This document shows positions 1 to 6,545 of a DNA stretch of 17,250 bases, one piece after another. Made by a program: the position numbers and the translations under genes. The DNA comes from BRH-c25 sp964447145 (GTDB lineage: Bacteria; Bacillota; Clostridia; Lutisporales; Lutisporaceae). The notes beneath the pieces are model-generated. The model did no database searches. It was given only the letters and a program-made list of their open reading frames with translations, and was not told the origin of the DNA. Each line of letters begins with the position of its first letter. Positions within the stretch are counted from its first letter, which is position 1. The DNA is taken from NCBI GenBank assembly GCA_964447145.1, contig CAYURW010000058.1, forward strand, positions 1-17,250. Reading direction: 5' to 3'.

Positions 1-1050
1 AACCTTAGCATCCTTTATATTAAAATCCTTATCCTCTATTGCTTTTTTGGCAATCTCAACTGAGTATTCAGGAAGGAATACTGATACCGGTACAGGCCAG
101 CCTGATAGCCTTCCTGCCATTCCCCTTTCCTTTACCTTTTCTCTTATCATATCGTTTATTTTATCATAATTGGTAGAATCCTCTACCGAGATTTCAAGCC
201 CCAGCACCTGAGGAAATGCCTGAGTAGGTGTTGGGCAGCATTGTTCAGCTACTATAAAACCAAGCTTTAAGGCTTCATCAATTATTACGTCGTACATAGG
301 GCAATTCGTGCCGAATATTTCAGTGTCCTTGCCGTATTTGGCTATTTGCCTGGGCAAGTCTTCTCTTAAAAACTGCTGCATAGCTGCAGGACCTGACCCT
401 GTCTGCGGATCCGGAGTCACAACCTCAACCCACTCCAATCCAATCTTCTCGCTGGTTTCCTTCATCATATCCTTGCGCTGGGCTATCAAAGGCTTTGCCA
501 GATGAGTCGGGAAGGAATAATGTATGAAAGTCTTTGCTCCCATTTCTTTTGCTTTTGTGGGTATCGTTATACCTCTTTGAACCCAGTCTGTATCAAGATT
601 CAAATCTATATACTTTGACATCATCACAGGATCATCAAATATAGGGGCTGTTATTGTTAAAATATCAGGCCTCTTCTCTTTTATCTGCTGAAATGCCGGA
701 ATCAAACCGGATTGACCCGATGATACGATTACAGCTTTCATAAGAGGATCATCCGATTGCGCCACTATAGTGCTTATACAAGTCTCAAGCTCAGTCTCAA
801 AGTTCTCAGGCAGTGTAACATGCTTTACTATATCAGGGTATTTCACAACCATAGCAGCTCCGCCCCTGAATTCATCTTCACTTGTAGATAGTGTGGGTGT
901 TATTATTGCAATATGAAACTCCTCTGTCTTACTTTCTGCTTGAGCAGCCGGCTCCGCCGCTGCAGCCTCTGCAGGTTCTTCCGGCTTTGCACAAGATGTT
1001 AATGATAATATGAAAACCAAAGCCAAAACTAATGATATGATTCTCTTCAA
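1..1050 (-). CDS. DUF3798-family lipoprotein, 3' end beyond the window
   Basis: The minus-strand frame is open from a TTG at 1050-1048 to the window edge (350 codons, no stop), so the C-terminus is missing. The TTG is chosen because an AAGGGGG ribosome site lies 8 bases upstream and the protein then starts with a lipoprotein signal: K2-R3, a hydrophobic run, then LTSC with the lipobox cysteine at residue 20. An Ala/Glu/Pro linker follows, then a domain that begins near residue 42 with FHIAIITPTLST. Stretches such as VIVSSGQSG, NCPMYDVIIDEA and GWPVPVSVFLPEYS match what I remember of DUF3798 (PF12683), a clostridial family of exported proteins. Its alternating strands and helices suggest a periplasmic-binding-protein fold (inference). 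It is probably anchored outside the membrane and binds a small ligand that I cannot name. It follows the double-cubane protein gene by 77 bases on the same strand, so co-transcription is likely. Confidence 0.85.
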   Translation of the reverse strand, partial: MKRIISLVLALVFILSLTSCAKPEEPAEAAAAEPAAQAESKTEEFHIAIITPTLSTSEDEFRGGAAMVVKYPDIVKHVTLPENFETELETCISTIVAQSDDPLMKAVIVSSGQSGLIPAFQQIKEKRPDILTITAPIFDDPVMMSKYIDLNLDTDWVQRGITIPTKAKEMGAKTFIHYSFPTHLAKPLIAQRKDMMKETSEKIGLEWVEVVTPDPQTGSGPAAMQQFLREDLPRQIAKYGKDTEIFGTNCPMYDVIIDEALKLGFIVAEQCCPTPTQAFPQVLGLEISVEDSTNYDKINDMIREKVKERGMAGRLSGWPVPVSVFLPEYSVEIAKKAIEDKDFNIKDAKV

Positions 1051-1127
1051 TTCTCTTTCCCCCTTAAATTTTTAATTATTGCTTATTTCATAGATAGCTT
1101 AATCTAAAAAATCAGTATGAGATATTC

Positions 1128-2264
1128 CTATGAGAGCATTTCGATAAATGCCTCTATCCTCACTCTAATCTGACCTCTGTCATTTTCCGAATAATCAGTT
1201 TCTATCTGTATATATGGTTTATTGCATTTGCCGGTCACATACTCTTTAACTTGAAAAGCTTCAATATTGTAAGTATGACAGCCCTGCCAAACAAGCTCAA
1301 CAACACCATCTATCCGGTATTCATCAATTATTTTGCCTATAATATCCAGTCTTTTTGTGTTGGGAGTCATGCATGGACAAGCAACACTCAGATATGTCTC
1401 TGCCAATGCCTCCATGGGTTTTTTTGTTTCATCAACAAGATCACCAACAGTCTTCAAGCCTCCGCAGTTTTCCATTGCGACAACTATCGCATTACCGCTC
1501 TCAATAAGCTCCAATACCTTCTTATTTGTTGTCGGACAACCTGTAATAAGAATTCTTGCCTTGTTTTTCACCGAATCTATGAAGCTGCTGTCAAAGGCTC
1601 TCTTTTGTATTGATTCTATTGCCTCCTCCATTTCTTCTGCTCTATTCTGAAGATTTACCTCAAAACCGTTGTAGCCTGTTATGTTATCCAGCTCATACCC
1701 GTACAAAAGCGGGTATTCTCCTTTATTCAATGAGAATACCTTATTAATCGTACTGCGCATCTTATTGTACAATTTAATCTGTTTCCTAAGTGCAGAATCC
1801 GTTATTTCTACTCCTGTCTTTTCCTCAATAACAGCCTTTATTCTATAAAACTCACCAAGCCAGTATTCATAGCTTTCTCTTGTTTCGTATGTCTGCGGAA
1901 GCTGCATAAGATGCAGCCACTTTATTCTCCCCAGCAACTCGAACATTTTTTTCTTACCATCGCAGGTAGCATCAGCAAGAAGAAAATCACAATAATGAAA
2001 ATACGGGCATGTATCGGTCAATGCAAACCCGTAGCTTGCTTTTATCAGTGGGCACAGATTCTTTGGAAGATGCTTTTCGCCGGCCTCAATGGGCTTATTG
2101 TCTCCTGCACATAGAGCCACCGGTATTGCCCCTGAAGCTGCAATAATTTCCTTTGGTGTAAAAGCACAATAAACACCAACTATCTTATTCCCTTTTTCAT
2201 GCAAGGCCAGCCCCTCAGCAAAAACACGCTGCTCTATGCTGTCTATATAATTCTTATCAAACAC
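1128..2264 (-). CDS. Double-cubane-cluster reductase family protein (HgdB/2-hydroxyacyl-CoA dehydratase superfamily)
   Basis: This is a 378-residue protein of the 2-hydroxyacyl-CoA dehydratase/benzoyl-CoA reductase superfamily. It is a single-polypeptide type resembling the double-cubane-cluster protein DCCP and E. coli YjiM. Known DCCPs carry an [8Fe-9S] cluster held by cysteines and receive electrons from a dedicated ATPase reductase. Cysteines that could serve include C71, C86 and C92 (TDTCPYFHYCDF), C101, C243 (ITGCPTTN), C267 (ENCGGL), C296/C298 (ACPCMTPN) and C329 (WQGCHTYN). The CPCMTPN and WQGCHTYNIE blocks favour DCCP over a true dehydratase subunit. The start is GTG at 2264-2262, with GGAGG five bases upstream. 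No ATPase partner is in the window; it may lie beyond the left edge. The gene is followed by the DUF3798 lipoprotein. The natural substrate is unknown to me. The protein is cytoplasmic and oxygen-sensitive if it binds the predicted cluster. Confidence 0.85.
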   Translation of the reverse strand: MFDKNYIDSIEQRVFAEGLALHEKGNKIVGVYCAFTPKEIIAASGAIPVALCAGDNKPIEAGEKHLPKNLCPLIKASYGFALTDTCPYFHYCDFLLADATCDGKKKMFELLGRIKWLHLMQLPQTYETRESYEYWLGEFYRIKAVIEEKTGVEITDSALRKQIKLYNKMRSTINKVFSLNKGEYPLLYGYELDNITGYNGFEVNLQNRAEEMEEAIESIQKRAFDSSFIDSVKNKARILITGCPTTNKKVLELIESGNAIVVAMENCGGLKTVGDLVDETKKPMEALAETYLSVACPCMTPNTKRLDIIGKIIDEYRIDGVVELVWQGCHTYNIEAFQVKEYVTGKCNKPYIQIETDYSENDRGQIRVRIEAFIEMLS

Positions 2265-2335
2265 AGGTGCCTCCAGCTATATTATCTAATAATCAGAAAT
2301 AAACCATTAAAATAATATCACTAATCTGTAAGATA

Positions 2336-2418
2336 AGTGCCAGGTGCGCAGGTTATTAGGTTATATACTACAATATCTGTCCAACATATTCTTTACCGAT
2401 ACTGCTTTCATTCCAATA
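2336..2418 (-). pseudogene. 3' remnant of a second RAYT copy
   Basis: This block repeats the 3' end and terminal repeat of the intact RAYT (2519-2604). The 49 bases at 2370-2418 are identical to 2556-2604, and the outer repeats are nearly identical. A small indel and changes lie between them (TATACT against TTCTATGCC). Read on the minus strand it encodes the last RAYT residues IGMKAVSVKNMLDRYC, then SI and a stop, whereas the intact gene ends YCGIE. The rest of the second gene is gone. The differences show it is not a very recent exact duplication. Confidence 0.75.
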
Positions 2419-2444
2419 GGTGCTTGTCTTCATAGGTGCTTGTC
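2416..2444. repeat. 13-bp direct repeat beside the RAYT remnant
   Basis: ATAGGTGCTTGTC occurs at 2416-2428 and again at 2432-2444, a period of 16 bases. The first copy starts inside the end of the RAYT remnant. On the minus strand it reads GACAAGCACCTAT, which resembles short REP-like units often seen beside RAYT genes in Firmicutes (from memory). Confidence 0.6.
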
Positions 2445-2489
2445 CCCGTTGCATCTGTCATGGTCTCCCTGTTGCCTAGTAAAAGTGAA

Positions 2490-2517
2490 GCCCCGAGATT
2501 TCTCCCGGGGCTTTAAT
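2490..2517 (-). terminator. Hairpin, probable terminator after the RAYT
   Basis: GCCCCG at 2490-2495 pairs with CGGGGC at 2506-2511 around an AG/CT-rich loop that can extend the stem imperfectly. On the minus strand it is followed by TTCACTTTT, a modest U tract. On the plus strand it is followed by TTTAAT. It lies just past the RAYT terminal repeat and would stop transcription arriving from the PTS operon or RAYT before it reaches the double-cubane protein gene. The U tract is weak, so termination is only likely. Confidence 0.5.
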
Positions 2518-2543
2518 AAGTGCCAGGTGCGCAGGTTATCAGG

Positions 2544-3386
2544 TTATTCTATGCCACAATATCTGTCCAACATATTCTTTACCGATACTGCTTTCATTCC
2601 AATATTCTCACCGATCTCTTTCAAGGTATAATGATGCTCTTTCGCTTCAATTGCGTACTTTAACTTGTATTCTGTCAATTCTCTATTTCTCGAACCTGCT
2701 TTTATCTGTTCATATGCTCTTAAAGTTATTCCAGTTTCAAATAATATTTCATCCAGCCTTCTTCTTGGCTTTTCTTCCTTTCGGCTTAAACACATTATTT
2801 GATATGCTTCATCACCAATTGCATCCATTCTGCTATAATTCTCTTCTTCAGGCTCATCCATAAAATCTTTGTATTTTTCTATAGCACTGCCTATATGCTT
2901 ATCTAGCATTTCGTATACTATGCCAGTATTCACAATGCCTTTGATGTTCTTTCTGTAATATATATCACTGCTCCACTTGTAATCTTCGACCTTCTTGCAA
3001 ATTCGTGCCCTCACAGGATTCTGATGTACATATCTTAATAGCTTCAGCAAATATCTTTCATCCTGCACCGATACCGCCTTATACCTGCCTTGAAATACAT
3101 GTCCTACTCTTTTATACTTCCCGTTGAAGTACTTGCTGTATTTATTATTTATCTGATGCATTACCTCCTGCAGCTTCTTGTCTAAAGTTTGTACTATTAT
3201 ATGATAATGGTTGTCCATCAATACATAGCCGTATACCCTATACCCCATAGCTGCGCTACATTCTTTCATCTGTTTAATAAAATATCCCTTGTCTATGCTT
3301 TCCCTAAAGATATACTCTTTATTGTTGCCTCTTGCTATAACATGATATATTCCACCCTTATACTCTTCCCTCAATGCTCTTGCCAT
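2544..3386 (-). CDS. RAYT / Y1-type (IS200-like HUH) transposase
   Basis: The 280-residue protein has the REP-associated tyrosine transposase pattern. GGIYHVIARGNNK starts the Y1 domain near residue 11. The HUH metal-binding pair H60/H62 lies in DNHYHIIVQT. The block around residues 113-127 (YLLKLLRYVHQNPVRA) holds the presumed catalytic tyrosine, probably Y119. The C-terminal part (about 195-280) carries a DnaA/HTH-like helical region (LKEIGENIGMKAVSVKNML) of the sort seen in longer RAYTs. Full length and an unbroken frame suggest the enzyme may be functional. The ATG at 3386 is preceded by AAAGGTG seven bases upstream, a site that also forms one arm of a hairpin. The gene has its own predicted promoter at 3422-3450. 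Its stop lies only 25 bases from the outer edge of the left repeat at 2519. These enzymes nick single-stranded DNA near hairpins and disperse REP-like repeats. Confidence 0.92.
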   Translation of the reverse strand: MARALREEYKGGIYHVIARGNNKEYIFRESIDKGYFIKQMKECSAAMGYRVYGYVLMDNHYHIIVQTLDKKLQEVMHQINNKYSKYFNGKYKRVGHVFQGRYKAVSVQDERYLLKLLRYVHQNPVRARICKKVEDYKWSSDIYYRKNIKGIVNTGIVYEMLDKHIGSAIEKYKDFMDEPEEENYSRMDAIGDEAYQIMCLSRKEEKPRRRLDEILFETGITLRAYEQIKAGSRNRELTEYKLKYAIEAKEHHYTLKEIGENIGMKAVSVKNMLDRYCGIE

Positions 3387-3450
3387 AAAAACACACCTTT
3401 CACGAAATATGTCTATCCCATATTATACCATAAAAGGTGTGTTCCTTCAA
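3387..3450 (-). promoter_or_regulatory. RAYT promoter embedded in a start-site-sequestering hairpin
   Basis: On the minus strand TTGAAG (3450-3445) and TATAAT (3427-3422) are separated by exactly 17 bases, a near-ideal sigma-A promoter. Predicted transcription starts near 3415. A perfect 11-bp inverted repeat has one arm (3433-3443) in the -35/-10 spacer and the other (3390-3400) over the transposase ribosome site AAAGGTG. RNA from this promoter lacks the first arm. RNA reading in from the enzyme I gene contains both arms and would hide the ribosome site. The -35 box also contains the TGA stop (3449-3447) of the truncated enzyme I gene. Confidence 0.7.
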
Positions 3451-5114
3451 TAACCTAATAACCTGCGCACCTGGCACTCTATCTGTTCCCAATTGACAGA
3501 GCTTATAATCTTTCTGATCTTAAGTATCATTGCTGGACTCATGCTCAGCTCATCCAGTCCCAGGCCCAGAAGCAGCAGCGCAGCTTCCGGCTTTCCTGCC
3601 AGCTCGCCGCAAATGGCTACAGGTATACCATTTTTGTGCCCTGCCTCCGTTACAGCCGCAATCAGGCGTATCACTGCAGGGTCGAGGCTGTTATAAAGGT
3701 AGCTTACATGTTCATTGGTCCTGTCAACGGCCAGGGTATACTGTGTCAGGTCGTTGGTTCCTATACTGAAAAAATCCGACTCCCTTGCCAGCTGATCGGC
3801 AATTATTGCTGCGGAAGGAACCTCTACCATTATTCCTACAGCAATGTTCTTATCATAATCTACGCCTTCAAGCTCCAGTTCCCTCTTCGCCTCCTCCAGC
3901 ACTCCCTTTGCCTCTCTCAGCTCTCCTAAGGTCGCTATCATAGGAAACATTATCTTCAGTTTCCCATAGGCGCTTGCCCTCAAAATAGCCCTAAGCTGAG
4001 TTCGGAATATATCACGCCTTTCCAGACATAGCCTTATAGCCCTAAACCCAAGGAACGGGTTTTCCTCCTCAGGAAGTCCCAGATAAGCGATTTTCTTGTC
4101 GCCCCCTATGTCCAGGGTCCTTATTACCACAGGCTTGCCTGCCATTCCGACTGCTGCTTCCCGGTAAGCATTGAACTGCTCTTCTTCATTGGGCATACTG
4201 TTTCTGTCCATAAACAAAAACTCAGTGCGGTACAGGCCTATCCCCTCCGCTCCAACCTCAACGGCTCTTTTGACCCCTTCCATCCCTTCCACATTACACT
4301 CCAGCCTTATTGACTTTCCGTCAAGAGTCACCGTATCCGAATCCTTCAGTATCATCAGCTCTTCCTTCAGCCTCCGATCGCTTTCTATTCTCTCATTCAG
4401 CAGTATCAACCTATCCTCGTCAGGGTCCAATTCTACGGTGCCCGTTGTCCCGTCAACGGCAGCTATTTGTCCTTCCCCGGCTATTCTTGCTATATTCTTT
4501 ACTCCCATTACTGCAGGTATTCCGGCATTCCTTGCCATAATAGCAGTATGTGAGGCGGCGCCCCCTGTTTCGGAAACTATGCCTTTGACAAATATTGAAT
4601 CTGCAGCCGCCATCTGGGAGGGGGTGATCTCCTTGCCAATTAGTATTACTTCCTCATCAATTAAAGTAATGTCCTTTGCAAATACTCCTGTAAGATTCTT
4701 TAAAACTCTAAGTCCTATATCCCTTACATCATTTATTCTTTCCCTTATATAAGCATCCTCGATTCCTTCAAAAATAGATATCTGCCGGTCAATGGCCAAG
4801 GAAAAGGCATACTCCGCCTTTATCCCGAGGCTGCGTATTTTCTCTTCTGCCTGCTCAACAAGCACAGGATCCTCAAGCATCATCAGCTGTGCTTCCATTA
4901 TCCCGGCTTTTTCCGGCTCTCCCCTCTTCACCGCAGCATCATGTATCCCGCGAAGCTGCCCCGCCGAGAGTTCAAGGGCCTCCCGCAGTCTTCCCGATTC
5001 TTCCGCAATACTACCTGCACCGATAGTATTTTTATCTATTATGATATCCGGTTCGCTAATAATATAAACCTTGCCTATCCCAATACCCGGGGACACTGCC
5101 AAGCCTTTTTCCAT
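3447..5114 (-). CDS. ptsP: PTS enzyme I (phosphoenolpyruvate-protein phosphotransferase), C-terminus replaced by RAYT sequence
   Basis: This cytoplasmic enzyme takes phosphate from phosphoenolpyruvate on a histidine and passes it to HPr. Motifs are complete: H189 in GGAASHTAIMARNAGIPAVMG's swivelling domain (only its centre is diagnostic), R296 in GLYRTEF, R332 in RTLDIGGDK, E431 in MVEVPSA, the metal/PEP loop GTNDLTQYTLAVDR at 452-465, and C502 in ICGELAG. The ATG at 5114 has an AAGGGGG site upstream. The protein is 555 residues against about 570-575 for typical enzyme I. Host codons end at I545; the RAYT end then supplies the last two bases of the E546 codon, CQVRRLLGY and the stop. About 20-30 native residues of the final helix are therefore missing. 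All catalytic residues remain, so activity is possible but uncertain. It is the last gene of the PTS operon, 216 bases after nagA. Confidence 0.93.
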   Translation of the reverse strand: MEKGLAVSPGIGIGKVYIISEPDIIIDKNTIGAGSIAEESGRLREALELSAGQLRGIHDAAVKRGEPEKAGIMEAQLMMLEDPVLVEQAEEKIRSLGIKAEYAFSLAIDRQISIFEGIEDAYIRERINDVRDIGLRVLKNLTGVFAKDITLIDEEVILIGKEITPSQMAAADSIFVKGIVSETGGAASHTAIMARNAGIPAVMGVKNIARIAGEGQIAAVDGTTGTVELDPDEDRLILLNERIESDRRLKEELMILKDSDTVTLDGKSIRLECNVEGMEGVKRAVEVGAEGIGLYRTEFLFMDRNSMPNEEEQFNAYREAAVGMAGKPVVIRTLDIGGDKKIAYLGLPEEENPFLGFRAIRLCLERRDIFRTQLRAILRASAYGKLKIMFPMIATLGELREAKGVLEEAKRELELEGVDYDKNIAVGIMVEVPSAAIIADQLARESDFFSIGTNDLTQYTLAVDRTNEHVSYLYNSLDPAVIRLIAAVTEAGHKNGIPVAICGELAGKPEAALLLLGLGLDELSMSPAMILKIRKIISSVNWEQIECQVRRLLGY

Positions 5115-5190
5115 GTAATATCCCCCTTGTCATCCGTCCTCAGATTCGGACTTATGTTAAAAATCCCTACGCTAAACATTCTATATAAAC

Positions 5191-5310
5191 AGTATTTCAC
5201 TCGGCTGCAATATCCTGAATGCCGGCAGTATTCCGATTTGCCTGCAGTATCCCATGCACCTATAGTATTTCACTAGCTGCAGCACCCCACATATCCGCAA
5301 TGTTACGCCA
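5191..5310. repeat. Degenerate ~18-bp tandem array in the nagA-enzyme I gap
   Basis: The 216-base gap 5115-5330 has no gene. Most of it is a run of related short units beginning AGTAT or AATAT, often preceded by TGC. Unit starts on the plus strand are 5191, 5209, 5227, 5246, 5264, 5281 (AGCAC) and 5299 (AATGT). Steps are 18, 18, 19, 18, 17 and 18 bases. Two units share AGTATTTCACT. The units are too diverged for a recent slip product. No coding reading or terminator stem is clear. The array lies inside the operon transcript, so it could act at RNA level or simply be a decayed repeat. Confidence 0.55.
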
Positions 5311-5330
5311 TGTACAAATACTTTTATACA

Positions 5331-6470
5331 TCAACAGGTACAGTAAACCCTTTTCCCCTTTACAAATGTCTCATAAACATTAAAGGAATCATCAAAAATC
5401 ACCATATCGGCATCCTTGCCTTCCTTTATACTGCCTTTCCTGTCCCCTATTCCCAGTACCTCCGCCGGGTTAGAGGCAGCGGTCCTGACTGCATCAGCAA
5501 TGCTTATCCCGGTATTTGCCCGGAAGTTTTTTAATGCCTTGTTCATCGTAAGCACGCTGCTTGCCAGCTTACCCGATCTGAGCCTTGCCTCGTCCCCCCT
5601 GACTATTACGGTATGCCCTCCCAGGTTGTACACCCCATCCTTTAACATGCATGCCTTCATTGCATCGGTGACAAGTATTATTTTTTCTATCCCCTTTGCC
5701 TTAAGGAGTATTCTCTGGGCCGCCGGGTGTACGTGTATGTTGTCGGCAATCAACTCACAGCTGACGGAGCTGTCCATCGCAGCCCCGACTACTCCGGGAT
5801 CCCTGTGATGTAAAGGGCTCATAGCATTAAATGTATGGGTGATATGACCTGCGCCCTTTTCTATAGCCTCCATTGCCTGCTCATAGCCGGCTCCGGTATG
5901 CCCCATGGAAGCCACTATTCCGTGCTTCAGGCAGTTTTCTATAAATTCTCCGGAACCTTGATATTCCGGGGCAAGGGTTATTATCTTAATTACATCCAAA
6001 AACCTCTCGATTTTACTAAAATCGGGGGTTTGTATATATCTGGCTTCCTGCGCACCCTTATACTCCTTGTTTATAAAGGGGCCCTCCAGATGGCAGCCCA
6101 GAATTTCAGCCCCGGGTCCATGATCCATAAGTTCCCTTATACGATCTAGGGCCCCTTCAATTGCACTTAGGTCCATAGTCAATGTTGTCGGCAGAAAGGA
6201 TGTTACGCCTGTTCTAACAAGGCTCCTGCTGATGTTTCTGATGCTGTCGTCATTATCGTCCATAGTATCGCTTCCGTTGCAGCCGTGAATATGCAAATCA
6301 ATAAATCCGGGAGACAAATATCTTCCCCGTGCATCTGTAATCTCCCCCGCTCCCTCTGTGCTTATCGACGTGTCCTCACCAATTTTGCGAATTTTTTCAT
6401 CGAAAAGCACCGAATATCTCTCAAATACATTATTGTCCATTATAACATTTGCATTTATTATTGCTCTCAC
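5331..6470 (-). CDS. nagA: N-acetylglucosamine-6-phosphate deacetylase
   Basis: This amidohydrolase-superfamily enzyme (379 residues, normal length) removes acetate from GlcNAc-6-phosphate to give glucosamine-6-phosphate. Key residues are visible: H60 and H62 in IDLHIHG, E129 in CHLEGPF, H191 in MGHTGAG, H212 in THTFNAMSPLHHRDPG and the catalytic D269 in LVTDAM. IADNIHVHP (241-249) matches the substrate-binding DGxHxxP region. The GTG at 6470 is taken as start because AAAGGGTG lies about five bases upstream and the N-terminus MRAIINANVI aligns with the family's first strand. It follows mupG by 75 bases in the same transcript. It would process GlcNAc-6-phosphate from the kinase at 10383-11318. 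No glucosamine-6-phosphate deaminase (nagB) is in the window, so that step must come from elsewhere. Confidence 0.95.
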   Translation of the reverse strand: MRAIINANVIMDNNVFERYSVLFDEKIRKIGEDTSISTEGAGEITDARGRYLSPGFIDLHIHGCNGSDTMDDNDDSIRNISRSLVRTGVTSFLPTTLTMDLSAIEGALDRIRELMDHGPGAEILGCHLEGPFINKEYKGAQEARYIQTPDFSKIERFLDVIKIITLAPEYQGSGEFIENCLKHGIVASMGHTGAGYEQAMEAIEKGAGHITHTFNAMSPLHHRDPGVVGAAMDSSVSCELIADNIHVHPAAQRILLKAKGIEKIILVTDAMKACMLKDGVYNLGGHTVIVRGDEARLRSGKLASSVLTMNKALKNFRANTGISIADAVRTAASNPAEVLGIGDRKGSIKEGKDADMVIFDDSFNVYETFVKGKRVYCTC

Positions 6471-6530
6471 AAAATCACCCTTTACAACCTTTTCATTACT
6501 TTTACAAAATCACCCTTTACAACCTTTTCA
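6469..6530. repeat. 27-bp direct repeat duplicating the nagA ribosome site
   Basis: ACAAAATCACCCTTTACAAC continuing CTTTTCA occurs at 6469-6495 and again at 6504-6530, a period of 35 bases with no mismatches. On the minus strand each copy contains AAAGGGTGATTTTGT. Only the copy next to the gene ends in the GTG start codon; the upstream copy has GTA at that place. The duplication therefore produced a decoy ribosome site before nagA. Confidence 0.85.
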
Positions 6531-6545
6531 CAATCCTTACGGCCG

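Larger units (their letters stand above)
2336..3478 (-). mobile_element. RAYT (REP-associated tyrosine transposase) element with inverted ends
   Basis: The transposase gene at 2544-3386 is flanked by inverted copies of AGTGCCAGGTGCGCAGGTTA continuing with T(T/C)AGGTTAT. The right end lies at 3449-3478 (minus orientation). The left end nearest the gene lies at 2519-2548 (plus orientation) and matches over 30 bases with one mismatch. A further left copy at 2336-2364 matches the right end perfectly over 29 bases. The unit can therefore be drawn as 2519-3478, or as 2336-3478 if the remnant of a second copy is included. No target duplication is evident, as expected for HUH/Y1 enzymes. The right end lies inside the enzyme I coding sequence. 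Confidence 0.75.

Noticed and set aside
1111..1150. Hairpin at the end of the double-cubane protein gene as a terminator
   Set aside because: The stem is mostly coding sequence with a bulge and no clear T tract, and the next gene follows on the same strand.
2344..2631. Plus-strand open frame across both RAYT 3' ends
   Set aside because: It runs antisense through repeat copies and repeats its own sequence; no ribosome site and no family resemblance.
2321..3490. Target-site duplication around the RAYT element (ACAGAT on both flanks)
   Set aside because: The two copies differ in distance from the element ends, and HUH/Y1 enzymes do not make target duplications; treated as chance.
4171..4752. 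193-codon plus-strand open frame opposite enzyme I
   Set aside because: Serine-rich low-complexity translation typical of the shadow of a real gene; enzyme I motifs on the other strand are unambiguous.
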